This document shows, in pieces, positions 1 through 6,162 of a stretch of DNA of 9,641 nucleotides. Origin of the DNA: Pseudomonadota bacterium (GTDB lineage: Bacteria > Pseudomonadota > Gammaproteobacteria > Arenicellales > Poriferihabitantaceae); NCBI GenBank assembly GCA_024226105.1, contig JAAELZ010000758.1, positions 1-9,641 of the forward strand, written 5' to 3'. Position numbers and translations under genes: made by a program. The notes beneath the pieces are model-generated. The model saw nothing but the letters and a program-made list of their open reading frames with translations. It was not told the origin of the DNA and made no database searches. How positions within the stretch are numbered: position 1 is the first letter of the stretch; each line of letters starts with the position of its first letter.

Positions 1-1118
1 GGCTTTGGGATACAGATGGCCGCGAATACATAGATTTCGCAGCGGGCATTGCCGTGAGTGCTCTGGGTCACGCGCACCCGGAACTCATTGAAACCTTGCA
101 CCAGCAGGCGCAAAAATATTGGCATGTCAGTAACCTGATGACCAACGAGCCTGCTATCAATCTCGCGCGATCTCTGGTGGAGACGACGTTTGCTGAGCGG
201 GTATTTTTTTCAAACTCGGGCGCCGAGGCGAATGAGGCGGCATTAAAGCTTGCGCGTCGTTATGCCCACGACAACACCGGCACGAAAAAATACGAGATTA
301 TTGCTTTCAATGACGGCTTTCACGGGCGCACCCTGTTTACTGTCAGTGTCGGTGGGCAGGCGAAATACAGCGAGGGTTTCGGGCCAAAACTGGAAGGTAT
401 TACCCATCTGCCATTCAACGACATTGCGGCTCTTGAAGTCGCGGTTTCGGATAAGACCTGTGCCATAATGATGGAGCCCATACAGGGCGAAAGCGGAGTA
501 CGACCGGCGCAACCGGAATTTGTTAAACGGGCACGTGAACTGTGCGACCAGCACAATGCCCTGTTGATATTTGATGAGGTACAAACCGGAGTGATGCGAA
601 CCGGCGAGCTCTATGCCTATATGGGCCTGGGCATCGAGCCGGATATTTTAACTTCTGCCAAGGGTCTGGGCGGGGGTATACCTGTCGGGGCAACGCTTAC
701 CACGAATGAAGTAGCGCGGGCCTTTGGAGTGGGTGTGCACGGCAGTACATTTGGTGGTAATCCGCTCGCTTGTGCGGTCGCTTGCAAGGTGATTGAGTTG
801 GTGAATATGCCTCAGATGCGTGTGCGGGTGCAGACCCGGGCAAAGCAGCTTCGCAGCGGGCTGGAATCACTCAACAATGAATTTAGTGTGTTCTCAGAGA
901 TACGTGGCGAAGGTTTGTTGCTGGGTTGCGAGCTGGCACCGAAGTATCAGGGGCGTTCACGGGATTTACTGAATCTGATGATGGACGAAGGCGTGCTGGC
1001 ACTGGTCGCGGGTGATAATGTACTGCGCATGGCGCCGCCATTGATACTTAAGCAGCAGGATGTGAATGATGGCCTGGCGGGGATGACGGCGGCAGTGAAG
1101 AATTTTGTAGCGTATTGA
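1..1118 (+). CDS. argD: Acetylornithine aminotransferase (also likely N-succinyl-diaminopimelate aminotransferase), 5' end missing
   Basis: PLP-dependent class III aminotransferase of cytosolic arginine synthesis. It transfers the amino group of glutamate to N-acetylglutamate semialdehyde; ArgD enzymes often also serve the diaminopimelate branch of lysine synthesis. The frame is open from base 3 and runs through LWDTDGREYIDFAAGIAVSALGH, so the GTG at 54 is internal and the true start lies upstream. About 371 residues are visible of a usual 400 or so. Visible landmarks are SNSGAEANEAALKLAR (phosphate binding), the FHGRT motif, the LIFDEVQTG aspartate and the Schiff-base lysine in TSAKGLGGG (codon 660-662), then HGSTFGGNPLACA. 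The sequence tracks E. coli ArgD closely (for example FTVSVGGQ and PFND), which favours argD over astC. One oddity is VQTGVMRTG, where a glycine usually precedes RTG. It ends at TGA 1116-1118 and converges on fabB. Confidence 0.93.
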   Translation, partial: LWDTDGREYIDFAAGIAVSALGHAHPELIETLHQQAQKYWHVSNLMTNEPAINLARSLVETTFAERVFFSNSGAEANEAALKLARRYAHDNTGTKKYEIIAFNDGFHGRTLFTVSVGGQAKYSEGFGPKLEGITHLPFNDIAALEVAVSDKTCAIMMEPIQGESGVRPAQPEFVKRARELCDQHNALLIFDEVQTGVMRTGELYAYMGLGIEPDILTSAKGLGGGIPVGATLTTNEVARAFGVGVHGSTFGGNPLACAVACKVIELVNMPQMRVRVQTRAKQLRSGLESLNNEFSVFSEIRGEGLLLGCELAPKYQGRSRDLLNLMMDEGVLALVAGDNVLRMAPPLILKQQDVNDGLAGMTAAVKNFVAY

Positions 1119-1135
1119 GTTCACAAAGCCCAGGG

Positions 1136-1196
1136 TGTAGAGTCTGGCTCAGGTGCCGGGCGCAAGCCAAAGCTTGCCCCTGCCAGGGGTTCTACA
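1136..1196. repeat. Long imperfect inverted repeat (hairpin) between convergent argD and fabB
   Basis: The inner arm pairs 1154-1167 with 1172-1185: GCAAGC (1162-1167) faces GCTTGC (1172-1177) across a CAAA loop. It continues outward through a C-C mismatch, a 4-bp block (1157-1160 with 1179-1182, one G-U), another C-C mismatch and two more pairs. An outer perfect arm, TGTAGA (1136-1141) with TCTACA (1191-1196), closes the element. No T-run follows on either strand, so it is not a canonical intrinsic terminator. It could still end or protect the 3' ends of both convergent transcripts, or be a REP-like dispersed element. The rest of the 156-base gap holds no gene; a perfect 10-bp palindrome GCAGGCCTGC sits at 1231-1240. 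Confidence 0.6.
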
Positions 1197-1274
1197 TAGA
1201 GCGTAAACCCAGCCTTAAAATATTATGGTGGCAGGCCTGCTCCAGCTGTGGTATCTGGTAAAAACGCTGAACAT

Positions 1275-2489
1275 TCATTTGTATCGACTAAAAACAAGCG
1301 AGCAATTGGTGCCGCCAAAGCCAAAACTGTTGGACATCACCGTGTTGAGTGAAACGTCTTCCTCACTCTGTGTGACAATCGGAAAGCCCTCGGCGGCCTC
1401 ATCAAGGTTTTCGATGTTCGCGGAAGCGGCGATGAAATTGTTTTGCATCATTAGCAGTGAGTAGATAGCTTCGTTCGATCCGGCTGCACCCAGGGCATGC
1501 CCTGTCAGTGATTTGGTAGAGGTAATTTTAGGTTTTTCATCACCGAACACTTCGGCGATCGCCTCAAGCTCGCGTATGTCTCCAATCGGGGTGCTGGTGC
1601 CATGCGTGTTGAGATAGTCGACAGGCGTATCGATATCCTGCATTGCCTGTTTCATACAGCGGACCGCACCTTCGCCCGATGGTTGAACCATATCATAGCC
1701 GTCAGAAGTTGCACCGTATCCCGTCAATTCTGCATAAATGGTTGCGCCACGCGCCAGCGCATGATCAAGTTCTTCGAGTACCAGCACGCTGCCCCCACCC
1801 GATATGACAAATCCATCGCGATCTTTGTCGAAGGTGCGCGAAGCGCGTTCAGGGTTATCATTATAATTGCTGGACATGGCACCCATGCCGTCAAACAATA
1901 CCGACATTGCCCAGTGAACTTCTTCGCCGCCGCCGGCAAATACGATGTCATTTTTACCAAACTGGATCAATTCAGCACCATGGCCGATACAGTGTGCGCT
2001 GGTAGAGCAGGCTGAAGAGATGGTATAGGATACGCCTTTAATTTTAAATGGTGTGCTGACACAGGCAGGAATCGTACTGGCCATGGTTTTTGTCACCATA
2101 TACGGCCCGACCCGTTTTATGCCGCGTTCACGCAAGGCGTCGGCGGCTTTGACAATATTCTCGGGAGAGGCGCCGCCGGTTCCCAGGATAAGGCCGGTTC
2201 GTTCAGACTGAACATCGGCTTCGCTGAGGCCGGCATCGTCTATGGCTTCCTGCATTGCAATATATGAAAAGGCGGCTGCATCGCCCATAAATCGGTATAT
2301 TTTTCTATCGATCATTGATTTGGTATCAATATCGATTTTGCCGTGTACCTGAGAGCGCATCCCCAATTCCGTATACTCGGGTGCGGCTACGATGCCGGAA
2401 CGCCCCGCCTTGAGTGAATCAAGCACTTCTGATTTGTTGTTCCCAATACTGGAAACGATGCCCATACCGGTTATAACCACTCGACGCAT
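1275..2489 (-). CDS. fabB: 3-oxoacyl-ACP synthase I (beta-ketoacyl-ACP synthase I)
   Basis: Cytosolic type II fatty acid synthase condensing enzyme. It elongates acyl-ACP with malonyl-ACP and is needed to elongate the cis-unsaturated product of FabA. The 404 residues match the family length (E. coli 406). The thiolase-fold catalytic set is intact: Cys161 in SSACSTSAHC, His296 in NTHGTSTP, Lys326 in STKSLTGH and His331 in LTGHALGAAG, plus the glycine-rich C-terminal NSFGFGGTN. The start at 2489 is supported by AGGAG eight bases upstream. It lies 11 bases after the fabA stop, so it is the second gene of a fabA-fabB operon and is very probably co-transcribed with it. The FabA partner and the full-length close match to E. 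coli FabB favour FabB over FabF. No canonical terminator follows; the 1136-1196 hairpin is the nearest structure. Confidence 0.97.
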   Translation of the reverse strand: MRRVVITGMGIVSSIGNNKSEVLDSLKAGRSGIVAAPEYTELGMRSQVHGKIDIDTKSMIDRKIYRFMGDAAAFSYIAMQEAIDDAGLSEADVQSERTGLILGTGGASPENIVKAADALRERGIKRVGPYMVTKTMASTIPACVSTPFKIKGVSYTISSACSTSAHCIGHGAELIQFGKNDIVFAGGGEEVHWAMSVLFDGMGAMSSNYNDNPERASRTFDKDRDGFVISGGGSVLVLEELDHALARGATIYAELTGYGATSDGYDMVQPSGEGAVRCMKQAMQDIDTPVDYLNTHGTSTPIGDIRELEAIAEVFGDEKPKITSTKSLTGHALGAAGSNEAIYSLLMMQNNFIAASANIENLDEAAEGFPIVTQSEEDVSLNTVMSNSFGFGGTNCSLVFSRYK

Positions 2490-2500
2490 ATTAATTGCTC

Positions 2501-3016
2501 CTAAAAACTTGAAGTATCTGTGAATAGACCCACGCGTAAGTCGTTACAGTGGTATACAGCCCGGCCATCAACCTCGACCACGCCATCGGCAATCCCCATA
2601 TGCAGTCGTCGTGATATGACGCGTTTAAGGCTGAGGCGGTAGGTAACTTTTTTGGCCGTTGGCAGGATTTGCCCGCTAAATTTTATTTCACCCGCGCCCA
2701 GTGCGCGCCCGCGCCCGGGGCCACCTATCCAGCCAAGATAAAACCCCACCAGTTGCCATAAAGCATCCAGACCAAGGCAACCGGGCATCACTGGGTCGGT
2801 TTCAAAATGGCACTCGAAAAACCACAGATCAGGTTTGATGTCCAGTTCAGCGACAATTTCACCTTTGCCGTAGTCGCCGCCTTCGTCGCTAATATGCACG
2901 ATTCGGTCGATCATAAGCATGTTGGGCAGGGGAAGCCTGGCATTACCTTCCCCAAAAACCTCTCCGTGCCCGCAGGCAATCAATTCTTCGTGGCTGTACT
3001 GATTTTTTTTAAGCAT
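2501..3016 (-). CDS. fabA: 3-hydroxydecanoyl-ACP dehydratase / trans-2, cis-3-decenoyl-ACP isomerase
   Basis: Bifunctional hot-dog-fold enzyme that dehydrates 3-hydroxydecanoyl-ACP and isomerises the trans-2 product to cis-3-decenoyl-ACP, the committed step of anaerobic unsaturated fatty acid synthesis. The 171 residues compare with 172 in E. coli FabA. The catalytic pair is in register: His70 in WFFECHF and Asp84 in CLGLDALWQLVGFYLGW. Other family blocks are PNMLMIDR, DPVMPGC, PTAKKVTYR and the C-terminal VGLFTDTSSF. The start is fixed because an in-frame TAA directly precedes the ATG (3014-3016). No Shine-Dalgarno sequence is visible just upstream (CACTCTATAA). It is the first gene of the operon with fabB, and the 423-base region upstream is shared with divergent hemX. 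Confidence 0.98.
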   Translation of the reverse strand: MLKKNQYSHEELIACGHGEVFGEGNARLPLPNMLMIDRIVHISDEGGDYGKGEIVAELDIKPDLWFFECHFETDPVMPGCLGLDALWQLVGFYLGWIGGPGRGRALGAGEIKFSGQILPTAKKVTYRLSLKRVISRRLHMGIADGVVEVDGRAVYHCNDLRVGLFTDTSSF

Positions 3017-3109
3017 TTATAGAGTGTGTGAAGGCCGTTTGCGAGCACTGGATTCTACTCGACTCGTGCCCTTACATCAAAATTAAGATAAGTTGGGGCA
3101 TCCCTGCTA

Positions 3110-3139
3110 ACAATATGAAGGGGATAATCGAACTTTCAA
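3110..3139 (-). promoter_or_regulatory. Candidate sigma70 promoter for fabA-fabB
   Basis: On the minus strand, TTGAAA (plus 3134-3139) is followed after 18 bases by TATTGT (plus 3110-3115). The -35 box matches consensus at five of six positions and the -10 box at four of six. Transcription would begin near 3103, giving a leader of about 85 bases. A weaker alternative (TTGTTA, 17 bases, TATCTT) lies just downstream on the same strand. This is inferred from pattern only. Confidence 0.33.
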
Positions 3140-3142
3140 GTT
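3131..3142. promoter_or_regulatory. Perfect 12-bp inverted repeat over the candidate fabA -35 box, possible operator
   Basis: AACTTTCAAGTT has two 5-bp arms around a 2-base centre and covers the TTGAAA -35 box proposed for fabA. fabA-fabB operons in gammaproteobacteria are commonly controlled by fatty-acid-responsive regulators (FabR, FadR, DesT or PsrA types), so an operator is expected about here. The sequence is not a clear match to any consensus I can recall, so the regulator is unassigned. Confidence 0.3.
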
Positions 3143-3280
3143 GTGTCACAGGTTAAAATAATATTGACATACTCGGGCCGGGTGGTGCAACCGAGTTTTA
3201 TCATTTAGAGTCTGTCAAGTCTGTCTCAGGCTGGGCGTAGGGTTCCGTTTCCTCTGCTCTGAACGCAAGTACATCAAAAC

Positions 3281-3309
3281 TTGACGATTGAAAAGGTGTG
3301 AAGTATATA
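3281..3309 (+). promoter_or_regulatory. Sigma70-like promoter for hemX-hemY
   Basis: TTGACG (3281-3286) is followed after exactly 17 bases by TATATA (3304-3309). Five of six -35 positions and four of six -10 positions match consensus. Transcription would begin near 3316, giving a leader of about 124 bases before the hemX GTG and about 45 before the small frame at 3361. An inverted repeat, CAAGT (3266-3270) and ACTTG (3279-3283), overlaps the -35 box and might bind a regulator. Confidence 0.55.
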
Positions 3310-3360
3310 TCTACCGCCTGGTTATGCTACGCTTAGACATACGGAGAACGTTATAAATTC

Positions 3361-3450
3361 ATGAGTAAGCACCTTGAATCTAAATTTATTACATCCAGAA
3401 AGAATATAGCCGTAAATCGATTATTATGCAGGAGTCGTCGTGACCAGTAA
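3361..3450 (+). CDS. Possible 29-residue leader peptide overlapping the hemX start
   Basis: An ATG at 3361 opens 29 codons ending at TAA 3448-3450, 11 bases past the first base of the hemX GTG (3440) and in a different frame. The predicted peptide begins MSKHLESKF and is basic, with a run CRSRR near its end. It lies inside the leader of the proposed hemX promoter. A GGAG at 3343-3346 is 14 bases from the ATG, too far for an ideal ribosome site, so translation is uncertain. If translated, it would deliver ribosomes onto the hemX start, a typical arrangement for translational coupling. I know of no homologue. It could equally be a chance frame, since 29 codons is short. Confidence 0.25.
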   Translation: MSKHLESKFITSRKNIAVNRLLCRSRRDQ

Positions 3451-4636
3451 AAAAGTAACTAAGAAGAAAACTGTCGCAAAGCGCAGTGGCGGAAGTAAAA
3501 AGGCGGGGGCACGTTCGCCTGATTCTTCGAGAGCAGAAGTTAAAAAAGCACCGGCACGTACTAAACCGGCCAGTGCTGCTGCGAGCCAGTCCTCGACTAA
3601 CAGCGAACCCTATATCTCAAATAGCAGTGGAAAGTTCGCCCTGGCAGCGAGCCTGCTGGCGTTGGTTTTATCGGTCTACGCAGTCTATGAAACCACGCTC
3701 AATACGAATACAACCAATGTGCAGGTAGCTGGAATTGATGACAGGCTGACTTCGCTTGCCTCCGGGCAGCAAGGCTTGCGGCTGGGTTTTGATAGCCAGA
3801 AAACGCTTAGTGAAGAAGATATTAATCGTATCGATACGAGCCTTAGCGGGATGGAATCGACAGTTGCGAAGCTGGAACTTGCTTCGCAAGCGTCCATTGA
3901 CGATATCAAGGCAAACCTGGGTGAAAGCGTTGCACGTTGGAAGCTTGATGAAATCCATTCCCTGCTCACGCGCGTAAACCGGGTTTACCAGATTAGCGGT
4001 GAACAGGCGCAGGCGATTGCCGGCCTGGAACTTGCGCAATCCAGTCTTGCGACGATTGACAACCCCAGGCTTACAGAGGTGAATACTGCTCTGGCAGAAG
4101 ATCTCCTGCGGCTAAAAGCTGATCGAAGTGTTGATATTCCGTCAATCAATGATCGCCTGGTGAGCATAACGTCCGTGATTCCGGATCTGGTATTGGCTGA
4201 AGATGCGCGTGCGCCTGAGGCCAAAGCCGCCGCTGAACAGGATGCTCAGGGGGTTGAAGATGCCCAGGATGACGGCATTCTGGCAGCGGGAAAAACCCTG
4301 TTTAGTGATATTGGCAGTCTGGTGAAGCACAAAAATCTGGATGCGCCAATGCAACCTTCTCTGGATGAACACGGGCGATTTGCAGTTTATGAGTCTCTGC
4401 GTTTACAGGTACACGCTGCGATGCTTGCTTTGCTGAGAAGGGACAACGCAAGTTACCAGTCTCAACTCGCGCTTGCGAATGAGACACTGAGCACCTATTT
4501 TGATCCGCAGCAGGTGACCACACGAACGATAGGTGATCAATTGCAGGTGTTGCAGTCATTTGATATCAGCCTGAATACACAGGCGATATCACGCGCACTT
4601 ACCGCACTAAATCGCGTGATGGTAATGGAGAATTAG
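3440..4636 (+). CDS. hemX: HemX-like inner-membrane protein (often annotated as uroporphyrinogen-III C-methyltransferase)
   Basis: A 398-residue protein, close to E. coli HemX (about 393). In order: a basic Lys/Ala/Ser-rich, probably disordered cytosolic N-terminus (residues 1-64, rich in KK pairs); one membrane helix at about 65-83 (FALAASLLALVLSVYAVY); a coiled-coil-like periplasmic stretch (about 95-200); and the family's helical region containing WKLDEIHSLLTRVN near 167-180. The common methyltransferase name is misleading: no SAM-binding fold is visible. Its biochemical role is unknown; the link to haem synthesis rests on gene order in hemCDXY clusters. Here hemC and hemD are absent upstream. 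The GTG start is supported by AGGAG (3430-3434) five bases upstream. The stop TAG (4634-4636) is followed in the same frame by 31 open codons that run to the hemY start. Confidence 0.82.
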   Translation: MTSKKVTKKKTVAKRSGGSKKAGARSPDSSRAEVKKAPARTKPASAAASQSSTNSEPYISNSSGKFALAASLLALVLSVYAVYETTLNTNTTNVQVAGIDDRLTSLASGQQGLRLGFDSQKTLSEEDINRIDTSLSGMESTVAKLELASQASIDDIKANLGESVARWKLDEIHSLLTRVNRVYQISGEQAQAIAGLELAQSSLATIDNPRLTEVNTALAEDLLRLKADRSVDIPSINDRLVSITSVIPDLVLAEDARAPEAKAAAEQDAQGVEDAQDDGILAAGKTLFSDIGSLVKHKNLDAPMQPSLDEHGRFAVYESLRLQVHAAMLALLRRDNASYQSQLALANETLSTYFDPQQVTTRTIGDQLQVLQSFDISLNTQAISRALTALNRVMVMEN

Positions 4637-4639
4637 GAT

Positions 4640-4732
4640 ATGCTGGTGCCTAAGGTAATTCAACTCTCGGCATACCGCTCTCGCGTAGTTTTGCCTGGCA
4701 GGACAAAGAATAAGCCGGAGGGCCTGTTATGA
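4640..4732 (+). CDS. Possible 30-residue small ORF (or HemX extension) filling the hemX-hemY gap
   Basis: An ATG at 4640 opens 30 codons that end at TGA 4730-4732, overlapping the hemY ATG (4729) in a four-base ATGA junction. GGAG at 4627-4630 lies nine bases before the ATG, an acceptable ribosome site. The frame is the same as hemX: after its TAG comes one GAT codon, then this ATG. It could therefore be a separate small gene, a C-terminal extension of HemX reached by TAG readthrough, or the remains of a longer ancestral HemX. The predicted peptide starts MLVPKVIQLSAYRSR, is basic and has no membrane segment. I recognise no family. Confidence 0.35.
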   Translation: MLVPKVIQLSAYRSRVVLPGRTKNKPEGLL

Positions 4733-6093
4733 AAATGTTAATCCTTGTTATTCTGTCGCTGGCGGCAGCCACGACCATCGGCCTGGTGTCGCTCGATAAC
4801 CCGGGAATTATGCTGGTTTCATACGGTTCGCATAGCTGGGAAATGCCATTGGCACTGGGCTTGCTGATCATCGCAGTGGTCTTTGCAATATTGTATCTGC
4901 TGTTTAATTTTCTATTCGGGTTAATGCGTGCACCTAAAAAAGCCAGGGCGTGGAATCAGCAACGGCAGAATAAGAATGCGCAAAAAGATACTCTACGCGG
5001 TTACGCCCGATTGATCGAAGGTGATTGGGTTCAGGGTGAAAAAGATTTAACAAAGCGGCTCGGAAATTGTAAAACGCCGATGCTGAATTATCTGGGTGCG
5101 GCCTATGCAGCACAGCAGCAGCAGAACTATACTAAACGCGACGAATATCTGTCAGAAGCAGAGAACATTGACCCTGCAAACCGGATGGCAATTGATATTA
5201 GCCGCGCCAGAATGTTGACCCAGGCGGGCGATTTTGAACGTGCCCGGAAGCTGCTGGTGGATATGCAAAACCTGGCGCCAGCCAATAAAACGATTTTGCG
5301 CCTGATGGCCGATGTTTGTAAACGTACCGAAGATTGGGAGGGGCTGAATCAACTACTGCCTCGACTGGAAAAAACCAAAGCGCTGCCCAGGGAGCAAATC
5401 GTGGCCCTGGAGGTTGAAGCGCGCGCTGCCGGGCTGAATAAAACATCGCAGGATGTAAAGAGCCCGTCCACACTAAGGCAGTATGAAAATCTGCCTGGTA
5501 AACGCAAGAAAGATGCACAAATGGCCGCAGTGTTTGCGGCCAGGCTAATCGAAGAAGGTGATTTAAAGTCGGCGGAACACGTAGTGCGCAAAGCGATTAA
5601 AAAGCATTGGAGCAGCGAGCTGGCCGGTCTGTATGGAAAAACCAGGATAGACAACCTGCGCAGCCAGATTACGCTGGCAACCAGCTGGCTGGCAGACAAT
5701 CAACAGGATGCCAATGTAAATCTTACTCTGGCAAGGTTGAATCTTGCTCATGAGCAACTGGACAAGGCGCGCGTATACTACAATATGGCAATCGAGCTGG
5801 GCGCAGGCGAAGAAGCCTATCTGGAGCTAGGTCAGTTTTACGAAGAGGAGGGCAATCACAAAAGCGCGCTGGCGTACTACAAACGTGGTATCGAGGCTTC
5901 ACTCAGTGAAGGTAAAGGACGGGCAGTTGTGCAGGATGTTGTCGAAGCGAAATCGCTGGAGTCAATCGTTACGCCCGGCTCTTCAGATATCGCTCTGGTC
6001 ACAGATGAGGCCGATCAGGAAGAAATTACGTCCTCGAAATTGAGCGCAGCGCCTGATATCGAAGATGCACAGGTAATAGAGCATAAAGCGTGA
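4729..6093 (+). CDS. hemY: HemY-like inner-membrane TPR protein of the haem gene cluster
   Basis: A 454-residue proteobacterial HemY (unrelated to the Bacillus protoporphyrinogen oxidase of the same name). Two N-terminal membrane helices, about residues 2-20 and 41-64 (LALGLLIIAVVFAILYLLFNF), are followed by a basic stretch and a long helical repeat domain. Clear TPR-like repeats lie at about 325-395 (for example LARLNLAHEQLDKARVYYNMA and LELGQFYEEEGNHKSALAYY). Residues from about 396 on form an acidic, probably disordered tail; the E. coli protein is near 400 residues, so the extra length is mostly this tail. Function is not established; gene order ties it to tetrapyrrole synthesis, perhaps as a membrane scaffold. 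GGAGG (4717-4721) lies seven bases before the ATG. It is probably co-transcribed with hemX. Confidence 0.85.
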   Translation: MKMLILVILSLAAATTIGLVSLDNPGIMLVSYGSHSWEMPLALGLLIIAVVFAILYLLFNFLFGLMRAPKKARAWNQQRQNKNAQKDTLRGYARLIEGDWVQGEKDLTKRLGNCKTPMLNYLGAAYAAQQQQNYTKRDEYLSEAENIDPANRMAIDISRARMLTQAGDFERARKLLVDMQNLAPANKTILRLMADVCKRTEDWEGLNQLLPRLEKTKALPREQIVALEVEARAAGLNKTSQDVKSPSTLRQYENLPGKRKKDAQMAAVFAARLIEEGDLKSAEHVVRKAIKKHWSSELAGLYGKTRIDNLRSQITLATSWLADNQQDANVNLTLARLNLAHEQLDKARVYYNMAIELGAGEEAYLELGQFYEEEGNHKSALAYYKRGIEASLSEGKGRAVVQDVVEAKSLESIVTPGSSDIALVTDEADQEEITSSKLSAAPDIEDAQVIEHKA

Positions 6094-6139
6094 TTCGAAG
6101 CTTAGCCTTAGACTGATTTAAGTAAGCTAAAAGCATATA

Positions 6140-6156
6140 CCTCTTTTTAGAAGAGG
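6140..6156. terminator. Short hairpin between convergent hemY and the flavin reductase
   Basis: CCTCTT (6140-6145) pairs perfectly with AAGAGG (6151-6156) across a five-base TTTAG loop, 47 bases after the hemY stop and just past the end of the opposing reductase gene. On the plus strand it is followed by GCCCACC and not by a T-run. On the minus strand the following bases, TATATGCTTTT, are only moderately T-rich. It may act as a weak bidirectional terminator; a Rho-dependent end is equally possible. Confidence 0.4.
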
Positions 6157-6162
6157 GCCCAC

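Larger units (their letters stand above)
3017..3439. other. Divergent intergenic region between fabA (-) and hemX (+)
   Basis: This 423-base stretch separates two divergent operons and holds no conserved gene that I recognise. It contains a good promoter toward hemX (3281-3309), a weaker candidate toward fabA (3110-3139), a 12-bp inverted repeat over that fabA -35 box (3131-3142), a second inverted repeat by the hemX -35 box (3266-3283) and a tandem direct repeat AGTCTGTC (3209-3216 and 3218-3225). A 29-codon open frame begins at 3361. I looked for remnants of hemC or hemD, the usual upstream neighbours of hemX, and found none. Confidence 0.7.

Noticed and set aside
1225..2015. Plus-strand open frames of 79 and 137 codons opposite fabB
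   Set aside because: They lie antisense to a strongly conserved fabB and encode no recognisable protein; shadow frames.
3164..3169. Perfect -35 hexamer TTGACA upstream of hemX
   Set aside because: No -10-like hexamer lies 16-18 bases downstream; the nearest, TATCAT at 3199, is 29 bases away.
3668..4559. Several minus-strand frames of 76-123 codons opposite hemX
   Set aside because: They overlap each other in different frames opposite a family-matching gene and show no domain pattern or ribosome sites of note.
3440..4636. Reading hemX as a true uroporphyrinogen-III methyltransferase
   Set aside because: The protein has a basic tail, one membrane helix and coiled coil, with no SAM-binding fold; the name is an inherited misannotation.
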